Of a stretch of DNA of 64,000 bases, positions 7,329 through 15,558 are shown in pieces; the first letter of the stretch is position 1, and each line of letters opens with the position of its first letter. The position numbers and the translations under genes are program-made. Location: NCBI RefSeq assembly GCF_003344925.1, contig NZ_CP031188.1, positions 1,796,501 to 1,860,500 of the forward strand, given 5' to 3'. Below the pieces are notes generated by a model. It ran no database searches, had not been told where the DNA came from, and saw only the letters and a program-made list of their open reading frames with translations. This stretch comes from Flavobacterium arcticum. Its GTDB lineage: Bacteria > Bacteroidota > Bacteroidia > Flavobacteriales > Flavobacteriaceae.

Positions 7329-8096
7329 TTAACCCTTAAAGCAAACGGGTATTATTTCGCCTTTGGCTAGGCAATAACGCACTACATCTTGTGGGAGTAT
7401 TTTATTGGTATAATCTTCTTCGGTGACCTTAAAGCCTATACTACGTAATTTATCGAAATAATCACGACCGTATACTCTTACGTGGTCATATTGCCCGAAA
7501 ATACGAGCACGCTCTTTTGGGTCGGTAATGCTGTCGTCCTCAAAAGTCACGTCACGGTTTAGATCTTGTGGTATCTGGAAAATGCCCATACCGCCAGGTC
7601 GTAATACTCTATATAGTTCCTGCATTGCTTTTGTGTCGTCAGGAATATGTTCCAGTACATGGTTACACAATATCATATCATAACTATTGTCTTTAAAAGG
7701 CAGGTTACAAATGTCTGCTTTTACATCTGCGAGTGGCGAGTTTAGGTCGGTAGTAGTATAATCTAGGTTTTTCTGATTACGAAAGCGTTTATAAAATGCT
7801 TGTTCAGGTGCAAAATGCAATACTTTTTTAGGAGCAGTAAAAAAATCAGTTTCGTTTTTTAAATATAACCATAACAAGCGATGCCTTTCTAAAGAAAGAG
7901 TGCTTGGCGACAATACATTATTACGTTGATGCCCGTAGCCATAAGGCAAGAAGTTTTTAAAACCCTTGCCGTCTATAGGGTCAGTATAGGTATTGCCTTT
8001 TAAGGCTAAAGCCAAAACAGGGCGCACTACATAGCTAAGCCTTATAAGTAGTGGTCTTGGTATAGTATTTAGTACTAGTCTGAATAATTTTTTCAT
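7329..8096 (-). CDS. SAM-dependent methyltransferase (class I)
   Basis: A 255-residue protein with a Methyltransf_11-like core. The segment VLHFAPEQAFYKRF takes the place of the usual glycine-rich motif I. It is followed by an acidic DLNSPLADVKADI motif, then YDMILCNHVLEHIPDD and LRPGGMGIFQIP motifs. The N-terminal ~60 residues are basic and hydrophobic. The substrate is unknown; relatives act on small molecules, sugars or quinones. It begins 5 nt after the map stop codon on the same strand, so the two are very likely co-transcribed, but that gives no direct hint of function. Confidence 0.8.
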   Translation of the reverse strand: MKKLFRLVLNTIPRPLLIRLSYVVRPVLALALKGNTYTDPIDGKGFKNFLPYGYGHQRNNVLSPSTLSLERHRLLWLYLKNETDFFTAPKKVLHFAPEQAFYKRFRNQKNLDYTTTDLNSPLADVKADICNLPFKDNSYDMILCNHVLEHIPDDTKAMQELYRVLRPGGMGIFQIPQDLNRDVTFEDDSITDPKERARIFGQYDHVRVYGRDYFDKLRSIGFKVTEEDYTNKILPQDVVRYCLAKGEIIPVCFKG

Positions 8097-8101
8097 GAAA
8101 A

Positions 8102-8920
8102 TTATATAACTAGCGGTGTAGCTCTGAATTCATTTTCTTCATCACTTTCTATGCCTAATGCCTGATATACATAAGCAAAAGTAGAAAGCAGTTCTGGCTT
8201 ACCGTTTACTAAGGCTACATCATGCTCAAAGTGTGCGCTTGGTTTACCATCGCGGGTTACTATAGTCCAGCCGTCTTTAAGTGTTTTTATGTTTTTAGTA
8301 CCCATGTTTATCATTGGCTCTATGGCAACTACCATACCTTCTATAAACTTTTTACCTTTACCACGTTTACCATAGTTTGGCATATTTGGGTCTTCGTGCA
8401 TTTTTTTACCTAAACCATGTCCTACAAGTTCGCGTACTACACCATAACCATGAGCCTCAGTATATCGTTGTATAGCATTGCCTACATCTTCTACGCGATT
8501 TCCTATCTTAAATTCACGAATCCCTTCATAAAGCGATTCTTTAGTTATTTTAAGTAGTTTTCGAGTATCTTCTGCTACCTCGCCTATCTCAAATGTGTAG
8601 GCATGGTCGCCATAATATTCGTTTTTAATAGCGCCACAATCTACCGATACAATATCGCCTTCTTCAATAGGTCTATTAGTTGGTAACCCATGTACTACTT
8701 GTTCATTAACGCTAGTAAGTAGGGTAGATGGGCAACCGTATAGTCCTAAAAAACCAGGTACTGCACCGTTATCTCTTATAAAAGTTTCGGCAAGTTTATC
8801 TAGTTGAAGTGTAGTTATTCCAGGTTTTATCTCGGTGGCTATCATGCCAAGTGTTTTAGAAACAATTAATGCACTTTCGCGCATTAGTTCTATTTCTTCT
8901 TGTGTTTTAGGTATAATCAT
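8102..8920 (-). CDS. map: Methionine aminopeptidase type I
   Basis: A 272-residue type I MetAP that removes the initiator methionine from nascent proteins. Metal ligands are visible in order: Asp of VDCGA, Asp of YGDHAYTF, His of GHGLGKKMHEDP, Glu of AIEPMIN and Glu of HFEHDVAL. The length is slightly more than the ~260 residues of the minimal enzyme because of a C-terminal tail (about 250-272). It heads a two-gene unit with the methyltransferase gene and has a TACTTTTG element 19 nt upstream. Many flavobacteria carry map near ribosomal genes, so this stand-alone copy may be a second one. Confidence 0.93.
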   Translation of the reverse strand: MIIPKTQEEIELMRESALIVSKTLGMIATEIKPGITTLQLDKLAETFIRDNGAVPGFLGLYGCPSTLLTSVNEQVVHGLPTNRPIEEGDIVSVDCGAIKNEYYGDHAYTFEIGEVAEDTRKLLKITKESLYEGIREFKIGNRVEDVGNAIQRYTEAHGYGVVRELVGHGLGKKMHEDPNMPNYGKRGKGKKFIEGMVVAIEPMINMGTKNIKTLKDGWTIVTRDGKPSAHFEHDVALVNGKPELLSTFAYVYQALGIESDEENEFRATPLVI

Positions 8921-8939
8921 TGCATCAATTTTCAGTCTG

Positions 8940-8947
8940 CAAAAGTA
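8940..8947 (-). promoter_or_regulatory. map promoter -7 element
   Basis: The minus strand reads TACTTTTG, 19 nt before the map ATG. Confidence 0.5.
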
Positions 8948-8962
8948 ACTAATTAAAATTAT

Positions 8963-10363
8963 TTAATCAGGATTAGCCATTATTTTAAACAGTTCGGCAT
9001 TTGATAGTAGATAACGGTTTTCAAGAGCTATTTGCTCTATGCGTGAACTTACTAGTTTATTTTCGCGCGAGTTGATGAGAAACAATGAGCTTTCTCCAAA
9101 AGAAAACAATCGTTCTTCTGAACGTAACATTGTCGAGTAGCTTTCTACAAGCTCATCAATTATGTTTTTTTGCTTTTGCAGCGAAGTAATTTCTGTTTGT
9201 TGTGCCTCAATTTTATTTTTTAGGTTCAAACGTTCATTATCAATTTCTAGTTTTGTGTCTTGTATTTTTAGTTTTGCCAGCTTTAGTTTTCCTCTTTCTT
9301 TTCTCAAAAAAACAGGAAAGGCAAAGTTGACCCCGAATTTATAATCGTTAAAACGATAATTGTCAAAGTTTGATGGTTCTGATAGGTAATGATAGCCCAC
9401 ATCTATTTTAGGTAATAGCATGTTTGCCTGTAGTTTTCGCTCTACTTCTAATATAGCCGCTTTGCTTTGTAGTGAGGTTATCTTAGGATGATTATCTACC
9501 ATTGTGGTTTCGGTAATAAGATTATTGGTTTTTAAGGTTTCTTTTACCGTAGCCATAAGGTTTTCTTCTGGTAGTAGGGTATCTTCTAGTTCGATAGGTA
9601 TATCATTAATCCAGAGGTAATTAGCAAGTTTTAGTTTTGCTTTGGCAAGTTTTAGCTTTGCATTTTCTAAGTTTAATCTTCTGTTTTTTACGGTTATGCC
9701 TGCTTCTATACTATCTATAGCCCGCTTGTCACCTTGCTCTATAAGTTGCAATACACCATTATAGCGCGTGCGGGCATAGGTTAAATAATTTTCATACAGT
9801 ACAGTTTCATTATGGCTTTTTTTCCAATCAAAGTAAGCTGCTGCGGCATCATAAAGTACATTAATTGCTTTTAGTTTTCGGTCAGCATCACTAAGTTGCA
9901 GTTGTATTTTTGCTGTTCTTACATCTGCCATACGTTGATTAATAAAAAGTCCTTGTCCAAGTGGTACGGTAATGCCTAGCGATGTAAGTCCTTGGTTTGG
10001 AGTAGTGTTTTGTGGGTTTAAGTAAATGCCTTCGCTGTTATCAAATCCCGCTTTTACCTCTATGCCATACCATGTTGGTATTTTAAAACTACTAGTAAGT
10101 AGTGAGTAATACTCTTTGTCTGTAAAGTCTTTTTCGTTATAATCTACTTCTATTTTTGGGTCAAAACCACCACGTGCCTGCATTAGTCCTGCTTGTGCTT
10201 TGTCTATCTCTAGGTTGGCTTGTTTTACAATAGGATGGTATTTTTTCACATACCCCAAATACTCATTAAACGTGAGTGTGTTACTGTCAAAATCTTGCGC
10301 ATTAACAGTAATTAGGCATAAAAAGAATGCTAAAAAGCAGTAGGTATAACTCTTTATTATCAT
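8963..10363 (-). CDS. TolC-family outer membrane efflux protein
   Basis: A 466-residue protein with a signal peptide (about 1-22, ending VNAQ). It has the long heptad-rich helices of TolC-type outer membrane factors, for example residues 150-250 and 345-440 with many Leu/Lys/Glu/Gln. Two beta segments that would form the barrel (GLTSLGITVPLG and YKFGVNFAFPVF) are present. It is the last gene of the tetR-ABC-HlyD-TolC operon, 4 nt after the adaptor gene. It should form the outer-membrane exit duct of this tripartite exporter. The exported substrate is unknown. Confidence 0.9.
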   Translation of the reverse strand: MIIKSYTYCFLAFFLCLITVNAQDFDSNTLTFNEYLGYVKKYHPIVKQANLEIDKAQAGLMQARGGFDPKIEVDYNEKDFTDKEYYSLLTSSFKIPTWYGIEVKAGFDNSEGIYLNPQNTTPNQGLTSLGITVPLGQGLFINQRMADVRTAKIQLQLSDADRKLKAINVLYDAAAAYFDWKKSHNETVLYENYLTYARTRYNGVLQLIEQGDKRAIDSIEAGITVKNRRLNLENAKLKLAKAKLKLANYLWINDIPIELEDTLLPEENLMATVKETLKTNNLITETTMVDNHPKITSLQSKAAILEVERKLQANMLLPKIDVGYHYLSEPSNFDNYRFNDYKFGVNFAFPVFLRKERGKLKLAKLKIQDTKLEIDNERLNLKNKIEAQQTEITSLQKQKNIIDELVESYSTMLRSEERLFSFGESSLFLINSRENKLVSSRIEQIALENRYLLSNAELFKIMANPD

Positions 10364-10367
10364 TGTT

Positions 10368-11720
10368 TTACTTTTTATCTTTAGTGTTTTCGCTACCGTT
10401 TATTGATTTATAATAATTAGGAGGGAAGCCATTTAGGGTTCTCCATATTTCATACCATACAGGTACGGTATCAAGTAATGCTATGGTTTGTGCTCCTGCG
10501 CCTATACTAAGCTGTTCGGGCCACTTTTGTTCGTCGTTATCTGGGGCTATAAGTATTCTATATTTCCCGTTAGGGCTTATAAAGTTTTCTATTGCCACAA
10601 CACGCCCTCCAAAAGTACCATAAGACATTCCTGGCCATCCTGAAAATACAATGGTAGGCCATCCATCAAACCATACTCTTACCTTTTCGCCCTTACTTAT
10701 AAGTGGTAAATCCATAGGGTTTACATAGGTTTCTACAGCAATGTCATAGCCCGAAGGCATTATACTTACTATAGGTGTACCTTCTTTAATGGTTTCGCCA
10801 AGTCCTGCTAATAATGCACGGTTTACATACCCTGTTTGTGGGGCTTTTATGTAATACATACCATTACGAATACTGTAGTTTACATATTGGTTTTCTAGTT
10901 TACTTACTTGTGCTTCGGTATCATACTTGTTGCTAAGTGCAGTAAACTTATCACTGTCTGCTTTAGATATTTTTTCGGCATACTCAGCCATAAGACGGTT
11001 AATTTCTACCTTCGAATTAATCAGGTCATTTTTTGCAGCAAGTAATTTATTTTCTTGTGTAATTATTTTAGCTTCAGATGCTTGTAGTTTTAATCTTTTT
11101 TCTTCTACATCAGTAAGCGGTTTTAGTCCTTCGCCATTAAGTTGTTGCGCTCGTTTAAACTGTGTTTCGGCAATGCGAAGCTGTGTTTTTACCGCCTCTA
11201 AATCCATACTGTCGCTTTTTACCTTTAGTTCTGACTGTCTTATCTTGTTTTGAGCTTGTTCTAGTTTTAAGTTCTTTTCTCTCTCTAAAGACCCCATTTG
11301 TGTTTCGAGCGCTCCTACTTTTCCACTATAAGAATCTACCGCCATTTTTTTAGCATCTACCTGTTGTTTGGTATTGGCTATCAGGTTAGGGTCAAAATAA
11401 TCATCCTTAGTTTCGGATATGAAAAGGATAGTATCACCTTTTTGTACAAAATCGCCTTCTTGCACATACCATTTCTCTATACGTCCTGCAATAGCGCTAT
11501 GTATTGTTTGTGGTCGTTGGTCAGGCTTTAAGGTGGTTACAGATCCAGACCCAGATATGTTTTGTGTCCATGGTAAAAAAAGAGCTATAAGCCCTACAAT
11601 TGATAAAACAATTATAAGTTTATTTAATATTTTATAATGTGGTCGGTTTACAAGGTTGTCTACCGTTTTATACTTCCCTTTGGTTATATATACTTGGTTA
11701 TTGTCAGATATATTTAACAT
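10368..11720 (-). CDS. HlyD-family membrane fusion (adaptor) protein
   Basis: A 450-residue periplasmic adaptor. One N-terminal transmembrane helix (about 31-50, LIIVLSIVGLIALFLPW) is followed by the first half of a lipoyl/biotinyl domain (HSAIAGRIEKWYVQEGDFV). A long coiled-coil hairpin spans about 110-290. The second lipoyl half (YIKAPQTGYVNRALL) and a beta-barrel region at about 320-420 follow. It links the inner-membrane ABC protein to the TolC partner. It lies 5 nt after the ABC gene and 4 nt before the TolC gene, which argues for a single complex made from one mRNA. Confidence 0.92.
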   Translation of the reverse strand: MLNISDNNQVYITKGKYKTVDNLVNRPHYKILNKLIIVLSIVGLIALFLPWTQNISGSGSVTTLKPDQRPQTIHSAIAGRIEKWYVQEGDFVQKGDTILFISETKDDYFDPNLIANTKQQVDAKKMAVDSYSGKVGALETQMGSLEREKNLKLEQAQNKIRQSELKVKSDSMDLEAVKTQLRIAETQFKRAQQLNGEGLKPLTDVEEKRLKLQASEAKIITQENKLLAAKNDLINSKVEINRLMAEYAEKISKADSDKFTALSNKYDTEAQVSKLENQYVNYSIRNGMYYIKAPQTGYVNRALLAGLGETIKEGTPIVSIMPSGYDIAVETYVNPMDLPLISKGEKVRVWFDGWPTIVFSGWPGMSYGTFGGRVVAIENFISPNGKYRILIAPDNDEQKWPEQLSIGAGAQTIALLDTVPVWYEIWRTLNGFPPNYYKSINGSENTKDKK

Positions 11721-11725
11721 CGCAT

Positions 11726-13384
11726 TTAAAGTTTAAGGTCTTCTACAATTTCTCCGTTACTCATTATAATTTGTCTGTCACATTTCGATTTCCAGTAATT
11801 GTTTACTGACGATACAATAACAGTCCATTCGTGCTCATTGGCAAAAAGAAAATCAATTATTGCTTTTGCGGTAGGCTTATCCATTTTATCTGTAGGATCT
11901 TCTAAGAATAGTATTTTTGGTTTATGTATTATGTTTCTTGCTAGTAATATTTTTTGTGCATTTGATGCCGATAATTGTCTACCATCAGGATGTATTTGGG
12001 TATCTAGCCCTTGTGGTAGTGTTTTTATAAAAGGAGAAAGACGAACGCTATCTAAAGCCCAGCGAAGCGTTTCGGGGGTTATAGTAGGGTCGTTAAACGT
12101 TATGTTTTCTAATATTGTACCTTCAAATGGGGTTTCGCCCTGTATTATAATTCCTGTTTGTGAGCGATATAGGTCTTTGTCAATTTTATTAAACCTACCA
12201 TCATTAATATAAAATGCTCCATAATCGGGTTGTAAATAACCCGATAGCATTCGTACTAATGTAGATTTTCCTGAACCGTTCCCGCCACTAATACATATCT
12301 TTTCGCCAGGATGTATGCAAAGCGATATGTTTTTAAGTGCATTTTTATCAGAATCAGGATAACGATACTGAATGTTATCCATCTCTAATGTTAAGTGTTT
12401 TTGTGGTGTTGTATTTTTTATTTTCGATGGTTCTTCTATGCCTAGATCTACTACTTGTCCTATTTTTTCTATTGAGGTAAGCACATCATAAAAAGTTTCT
12501 AGCCCTATAATTATTTTTTCGACAGAGTTGATTACTAAAAGAATAATGATCTCTGCAGCAACAAACTGCCCAATGTTCATTTGTTGTTGTAATACCAAAT
12601 AACCCCCAATGGATAGTAACCCCGCTGTGATGATAACCTTAAAGATGATTAATTGTGAATACTGTTTCTTTATAACATTAAAATGTTTTTCTCTGTAGTT
12701 TATATAATCATTTGCTAGGTTGTCATTTTTGGTAAGCGCATAATTAAAATTAAGTTGCTTTTTAAAACTGCTATTGTTTCGTGCTATTTCCTGTATCCAG
12801 TAAGCGGCTTTATATTTAAATTTAGATTCTTTCATACTAGTGTCAAGCCCTGTAGCAAATGAGAATTTAAAGATAAAATATAATAAGATTATTAAAAGCA
12901 TCCCGAAGAGTATAAAAAACGGATGATATAGCGAAAGTAAGATTATACCAAAACTAATTTGTAATAAAGCCGATGAAAAATCCAGCAATAGTTTTGAGAT
13001 TCCTTTTTGTATAGACAAGGTGTCAAAAAAACGATTGGCAAGCTCTGGTGGGTAATGGTTATAGAGCTCGTTAAATTTCATTTTAGGGAAACGCCATGCA
13101 AACTCAAAAGAGGAACGCACAAATATTTTTTGTTGCAAATTTTCGGTAATTCGGAGTTGCATAAGCGATAAGATACCGCCAAAGGCCACCCCTCCTGTTA
13201 CTACAACAATAAGCACTATCCAAGACACACTTACTTGACCACTTTGTATAAAGTTTACAATAGCCTGTATGCCTAGTGGTAATGAGAGGCTTATAAGACC
13301 AGCAAATGCAGCATAAAAGAGTATTTGAGTAACGTCTTTTTTATCTAACTTTAGTAAGTTGAAAAATCGTTTTAATGGTGTCAT
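11726..13384 (-). CDS. ABC exporter (TMD-NBD) with degenerate ATPase motifs
   Basis: A 552-residue half transporter. A six-helix membrane domain (about 19-300) precedes a nucleotide-binding domain (about 330-552). Walker A is intact (GGNGSGKST, 367-375) and the Q-loop glutamine is present (Gln415). Other motifs deviate. The signature reads LSASNAQK (471-478) instead of LSGGQ. Walker B ends Leu-Glu495-Asp496, swapping the usual Asp-Glu. The switch-loop histidine is replaced by Ser (IVSSV, 523-527). No C39 peptidase domain is present. As a homodimer its ATP hydrolysis should be weak or unusual. Context (TetR, HlyD, TolC) still indicates export. It could pair with another NBD or work with atypical kinetics. 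Confidence 0.88.
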   Translation of the reverse strand: MTPLKRFFNLLKLDKKDVTQILFYAAFAGLISLSLPLGIQAIVNFIQSGQVSVSWIVLIVVVTGGVAFGGILSLMQLRITENLQQKIFVRSSFEFAWRFPKMKFNELYNHYPPELANRFFDTLSIQKGISKLLLDFSSALLQISFGIILLSLYHPFFILFGMLLIILLYFIFKFSFATGLDTSMKESKFKYKAAYWIQEIARNNSSFKKQLNFNYALTKNDNLANDYINYREKHFNVIKKQYSQLIIFKVIITAGLLSIGGYLVLQQQMNIGQFVAAEIIILLVINSVEKIIIGLETFYDVLTSIEKIGQVVDLGIEEPSKIKNTTPQKHLTLEMDNIQYRYPDSDKNALKNISLCIHPGEKICISGGNGSGKSTLVRMLSGYLQPDYGAFYINDGRFNKIDKDLYRSQTGIIIQGETPFEGTILENITFNDPTITPETLRWALDSVRLSPFIKTLPQGLDTQIHPDGRQLSASNAQKILLARNIIHKPKILFLEDPTDKMDKPTAKAIIDFLFANEHEWTVIVSSVNNYWKSKCDRQIIMSNGEIVEDLKL

Positions 13385-13390
13385 GACTAT

Positions 13391-14065
13391 TTATTTTTTT
13401 ATGATATTACTAACCAAGTGTAAGAAAAATGTACACGGGCTAATTTCTTCATTACAGTTTGTTATACTTTTAAAATGATCTTTTAAAAAGTGTTGATGCA
13501 ATGCACCCTCTATAGTAGTGCTAACTAAACTCTCGGCGTAAGGATAATTTGGGTTTACCTCTTTTACAATCGCTACTATTCTTCTAATTACTCTTTTATA
13601 GATAAGAAAGAAGCCTTCGCGGTTTTCGTCGTCGACCTCCTTAGTAAGAAAGGTTTTAGAGAACTCTGTAATGATTATTTTATTTAATATAGATTCATTT
13701 ATATGAGCTGTACTTTCGTCATCCTCAATTTTTTCAGTAACTATAGTTATGGCTTTTGTTAATTTTTCAAAAGGGTCAGGTATATTAGCTGTTGTAAAAA
13801 TAAGTTTATATTCCATCCAGCTCCAGTACCAAGATGATAGGTAGACTAATAGTTTGTGCTTGTTTTCAAAATATCGGTACAATGAGCTTTCGTTTGACCC
13901 TATTCGTTCGCCCAATTTTTTGAAAGTAAAATTATCAAACCCTAACTCATCAATAAGTAGGATGCTTTCCTTTATAATTTTTCTGCCTAATGCTGAGGTT
14001 TCAGGATCTTTTACATAAATCTTGTCATTAACCTGAATTTTTATATTTGAAAGGAATGTTTTCAT
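13391..14065 (-). CDS. TetR-family transcriptional regulator
   Basis: A 224-residue regulator. The N-terminal helix-turn-helix is at about 28-75, with GFDNFTFKKLGERIG followed by SSLYRYFENKHKLL, the standard TetR recognition-helix signature. The ~23-residue extension before the first helix is longer than usual. The C-terminal ligand domain (80-224) has no recognisable subfamily signature. It is the first gene of the exporter operon (6 nt before the ABC gene). A perfect 17-bp palindrome overlaps the promoter, so autorepression relieved by an exported compound is the likely logic. Confidence 0.9.
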   Translation of the reverse strand: MKTFLSNIKIQVNDKIYVKDPETSALGRKIIKESILLIDELGFDNFTFKKLGERIGSNESSLYRYFENKHKLLVYLSSWYWSWMEYKLIFTTANIPDPFEKLTKAITIVTEKIEDDESTAHINESILNKIIITEFSKTFLTKEVDDENREGFFLIYKRVIRRIVAIVKEVNPNYPYAESLVSTTIEGALHQHFLKDHFKSITNCNEEISPCTFFLHLVSNIIKK

Positions 14066-14083
14066 GAATGAAATTGTTTAACG

Positions 14084-14106
14084 CAAATATAATAGTAATA
14101 CTATTA
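14084..14106 (-). promoter_or_regulatory. Exporter operon promoter with TetR-type palindrome
   Basis: The minus-strand -7 element TATATTTG occupies 14091-14084. It overlaps the end of a perfect palindrome, TAATAGTA-A-TACTATTA (14090-14106), with 8-bp arms and a single central base. A regulator bound there would cover the -7 to -33 space, which is the expected repressor position for the TetR gene 19 nt downstream. Confidence 0.6.
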
Positions 14107-14170
14107 ATAAAGAAATTTTAACTTTTAATTATATTTTGTTGAACTTGGTTTTAACTGAGAAATATCATGT

Positions 14171-14198
14171 TTTGTATTTGTAATAGACTGTAATTTTG
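14171..14198 (+). promoter_or_regulatory. CoA-transferase gene promoter
   Basis: TTTG at 14171-14174 and TAATTTTG at 14191-14198 are 16 nt apart, 17 nt before the ATG at 14216. The promoter is divergent from the TetR operon. Confidence 0.5.
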
Positions 14199-14215
14199 TA
14201 ATAAATTTTTTAGGT

Positions 14216-15487
14216 ATGAGTAAATATGTTACTGCGGCAGAAGCCGTACAAATTGTAAAATCTAATAATAGGGTATATATACAAGCTGCTGCTGCAACCC
14301 CAACGGTATTAACAAAAGCTTTGACAGCACGGGCTAGTGAATTGCATAATGTAGAAATATGTCACTTGCACACCGAAGGTGAAGCGCCGTATGCAAACCC
14401 TGAGTTTAGTAATAGCTTTCATGTAAATTCTTTTTTTATCGGGAAAAATGTAAGACATACACTGGCAGCAGGTAATGGTTCTTATACGCCTGTGTTTTTG
14501 AGTGAGTTGCCAAGGCTATTCCGTAAAAATGTATTACCATTAGATGTAGCTTTCATACACGTGTCGCCACCCGATAATCACGGGTATTGTTCTCTCGGGG
14601 TATCTATAGAGGCTACTGTTGCTGCTATAGAAAATTCTAATTATGTAGTGGCACAGGTAAACTCACAAATGCCACGCACCTTTGGCGATGGTGTAATTCA
14701 TGTATCTGAAATTAATTATTTAGTAGAGGTAGATATGCCAATATATGGGCATGAGCCCGATGCTATAACAGAGCAAGAAGCTAAGATAGGTATTCATGTA
14801 GCCTCGCTTATAGAAGATGAAAGCACTTTACAAATGGGGATAGGCTCTATACCTAATGCAGCTTTGGCAAACCTGACAAATCATAAAAATTTGGGGTTGC
14901 ATACCGAGATGTTTTCGGATGGGGTTATAGACTTGATAGAAAGCGGTGTGATTAATTGTAATTATAAAGGGACAGTAAGGGGTAGGGCACTTGCTACATT
15001 TTTAATAGGTTCTAAACGACTGTATGATTTTGTAGATGATAACCCTTTTATAGAAATGCGTGAATCGTCTTTTGTAAATGATACATCTGTTATCCGAAAA
15101 AATAAAAAAATGGTTGCTATTAATTCAGCTATCGAGGTTGACTTGACGGGTCAGGTTTGTGCCGATTCTATAGGGTGCCGAATGTACTCTGGTGTAGGCG
15201 GACAAATGGATTTTATTCGTGGCGCTGCACTTAGCGAAGGGGGTAAAGCAATTATCGCACTGCCATCTGTCACAAAAAAGGGGGCGAATAGAATTGTACC
15301 TTTCTTAAAACAAGGTGCAGGCGTAGTTACTACGCGCTCTCATGTGCAGTATATCGTTACCGAATATGGTATTGCCGACTTGTATGGTAAAACATTAAAA
15401 CAGCGCGCCGAAGCGCTTATCAATATAGCGCATCCTGATCATAGAGAAGCCATAGCTCGTGAGTATTTTGATGCGTTTAATAGTTAG
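14216..15487 (+). CDS. Acetyl-CoA hydrolase/transferase family protein
   Basis: A 423-residue protein of the 4-hydroxybutyrate/acetate CoA-transferase type. Key features are the family motif GLHTEMFSDG (near residue 236), whose Glu forms the CoA thioester intermediate. The glycine-rich GVGGQMDFIRGA block and the C-terminal signature EYGIADLYGKTLKQRAEAL are also present. It transfers CoA between acyl-CoA and a carboxylate or hydrolyses the thioester. Which acid is used (acetate, succinate, 4-hydroxybutyrate, butyrate) cannot be told. It is monocistronic, with its own promoter and a hairpin terminator after the stop. Confidence 0.9.
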   Translation: MSKYVTAAEAVQIVKSNNRVYIQAAAATPTVLTKALTARASELHNVEICHLHTEGEAPYANPEFSNSFHVNSFFIGKNVRHTLAAGNGSYTPVFLSELPRLFRKNVLPLDVAFIHVSPPDNHGYCSLGVSIEATVAAIENSNYVVAQVNSQMPRTFGDGVIHVSEINYLVEVDMPIYGHEPDAITEQEAKIGIHVASLIEDESTLQMGIGSIPNAALANLTNHKNLGLHTEMFSDGVIDLIESGVINCNYKGTVRGRALATFLIGSKRLYDFVDDNPFIEMRESSFVNDTSVIRKNKKMVAINSAIEVDLTGQVCADSIGCRMYSGVGGQMDFIRGAALSEGGKAIIALPSVTKKGANRIVPFLKQGAGVVTTRSHVQYIVTEYGIADLYGKTLKQRAEALINIAHPDHREAIAREYFDAFNS

Positions 15488-15522
15488 GTTGTTTTTTTAG
15501 ATGCCTAAAATAGTGGTTGTTG

Positions 15523-15558
15523 AAAAGCCTGCAAAGTGTCATGCTTTGTAGGCTTTTT
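15523..15558. terminator. Terminator between convergent genes
   Basis: The stem AAAAGCCTGCAAAG / CTTTGTAGGCTTTT (15523-15536 with 15544-15557, one G-T pair) ends in a T-run. It abuts the stop codon of the minus-strand gene. Confidence 0.75.

Noticed and set aside
11799..12212. 137-codon plus-strand frame inside the ABC exporter gene
   Set aside because: It is antisense to the NBD, has no recognisable motif and no promoter or start context.
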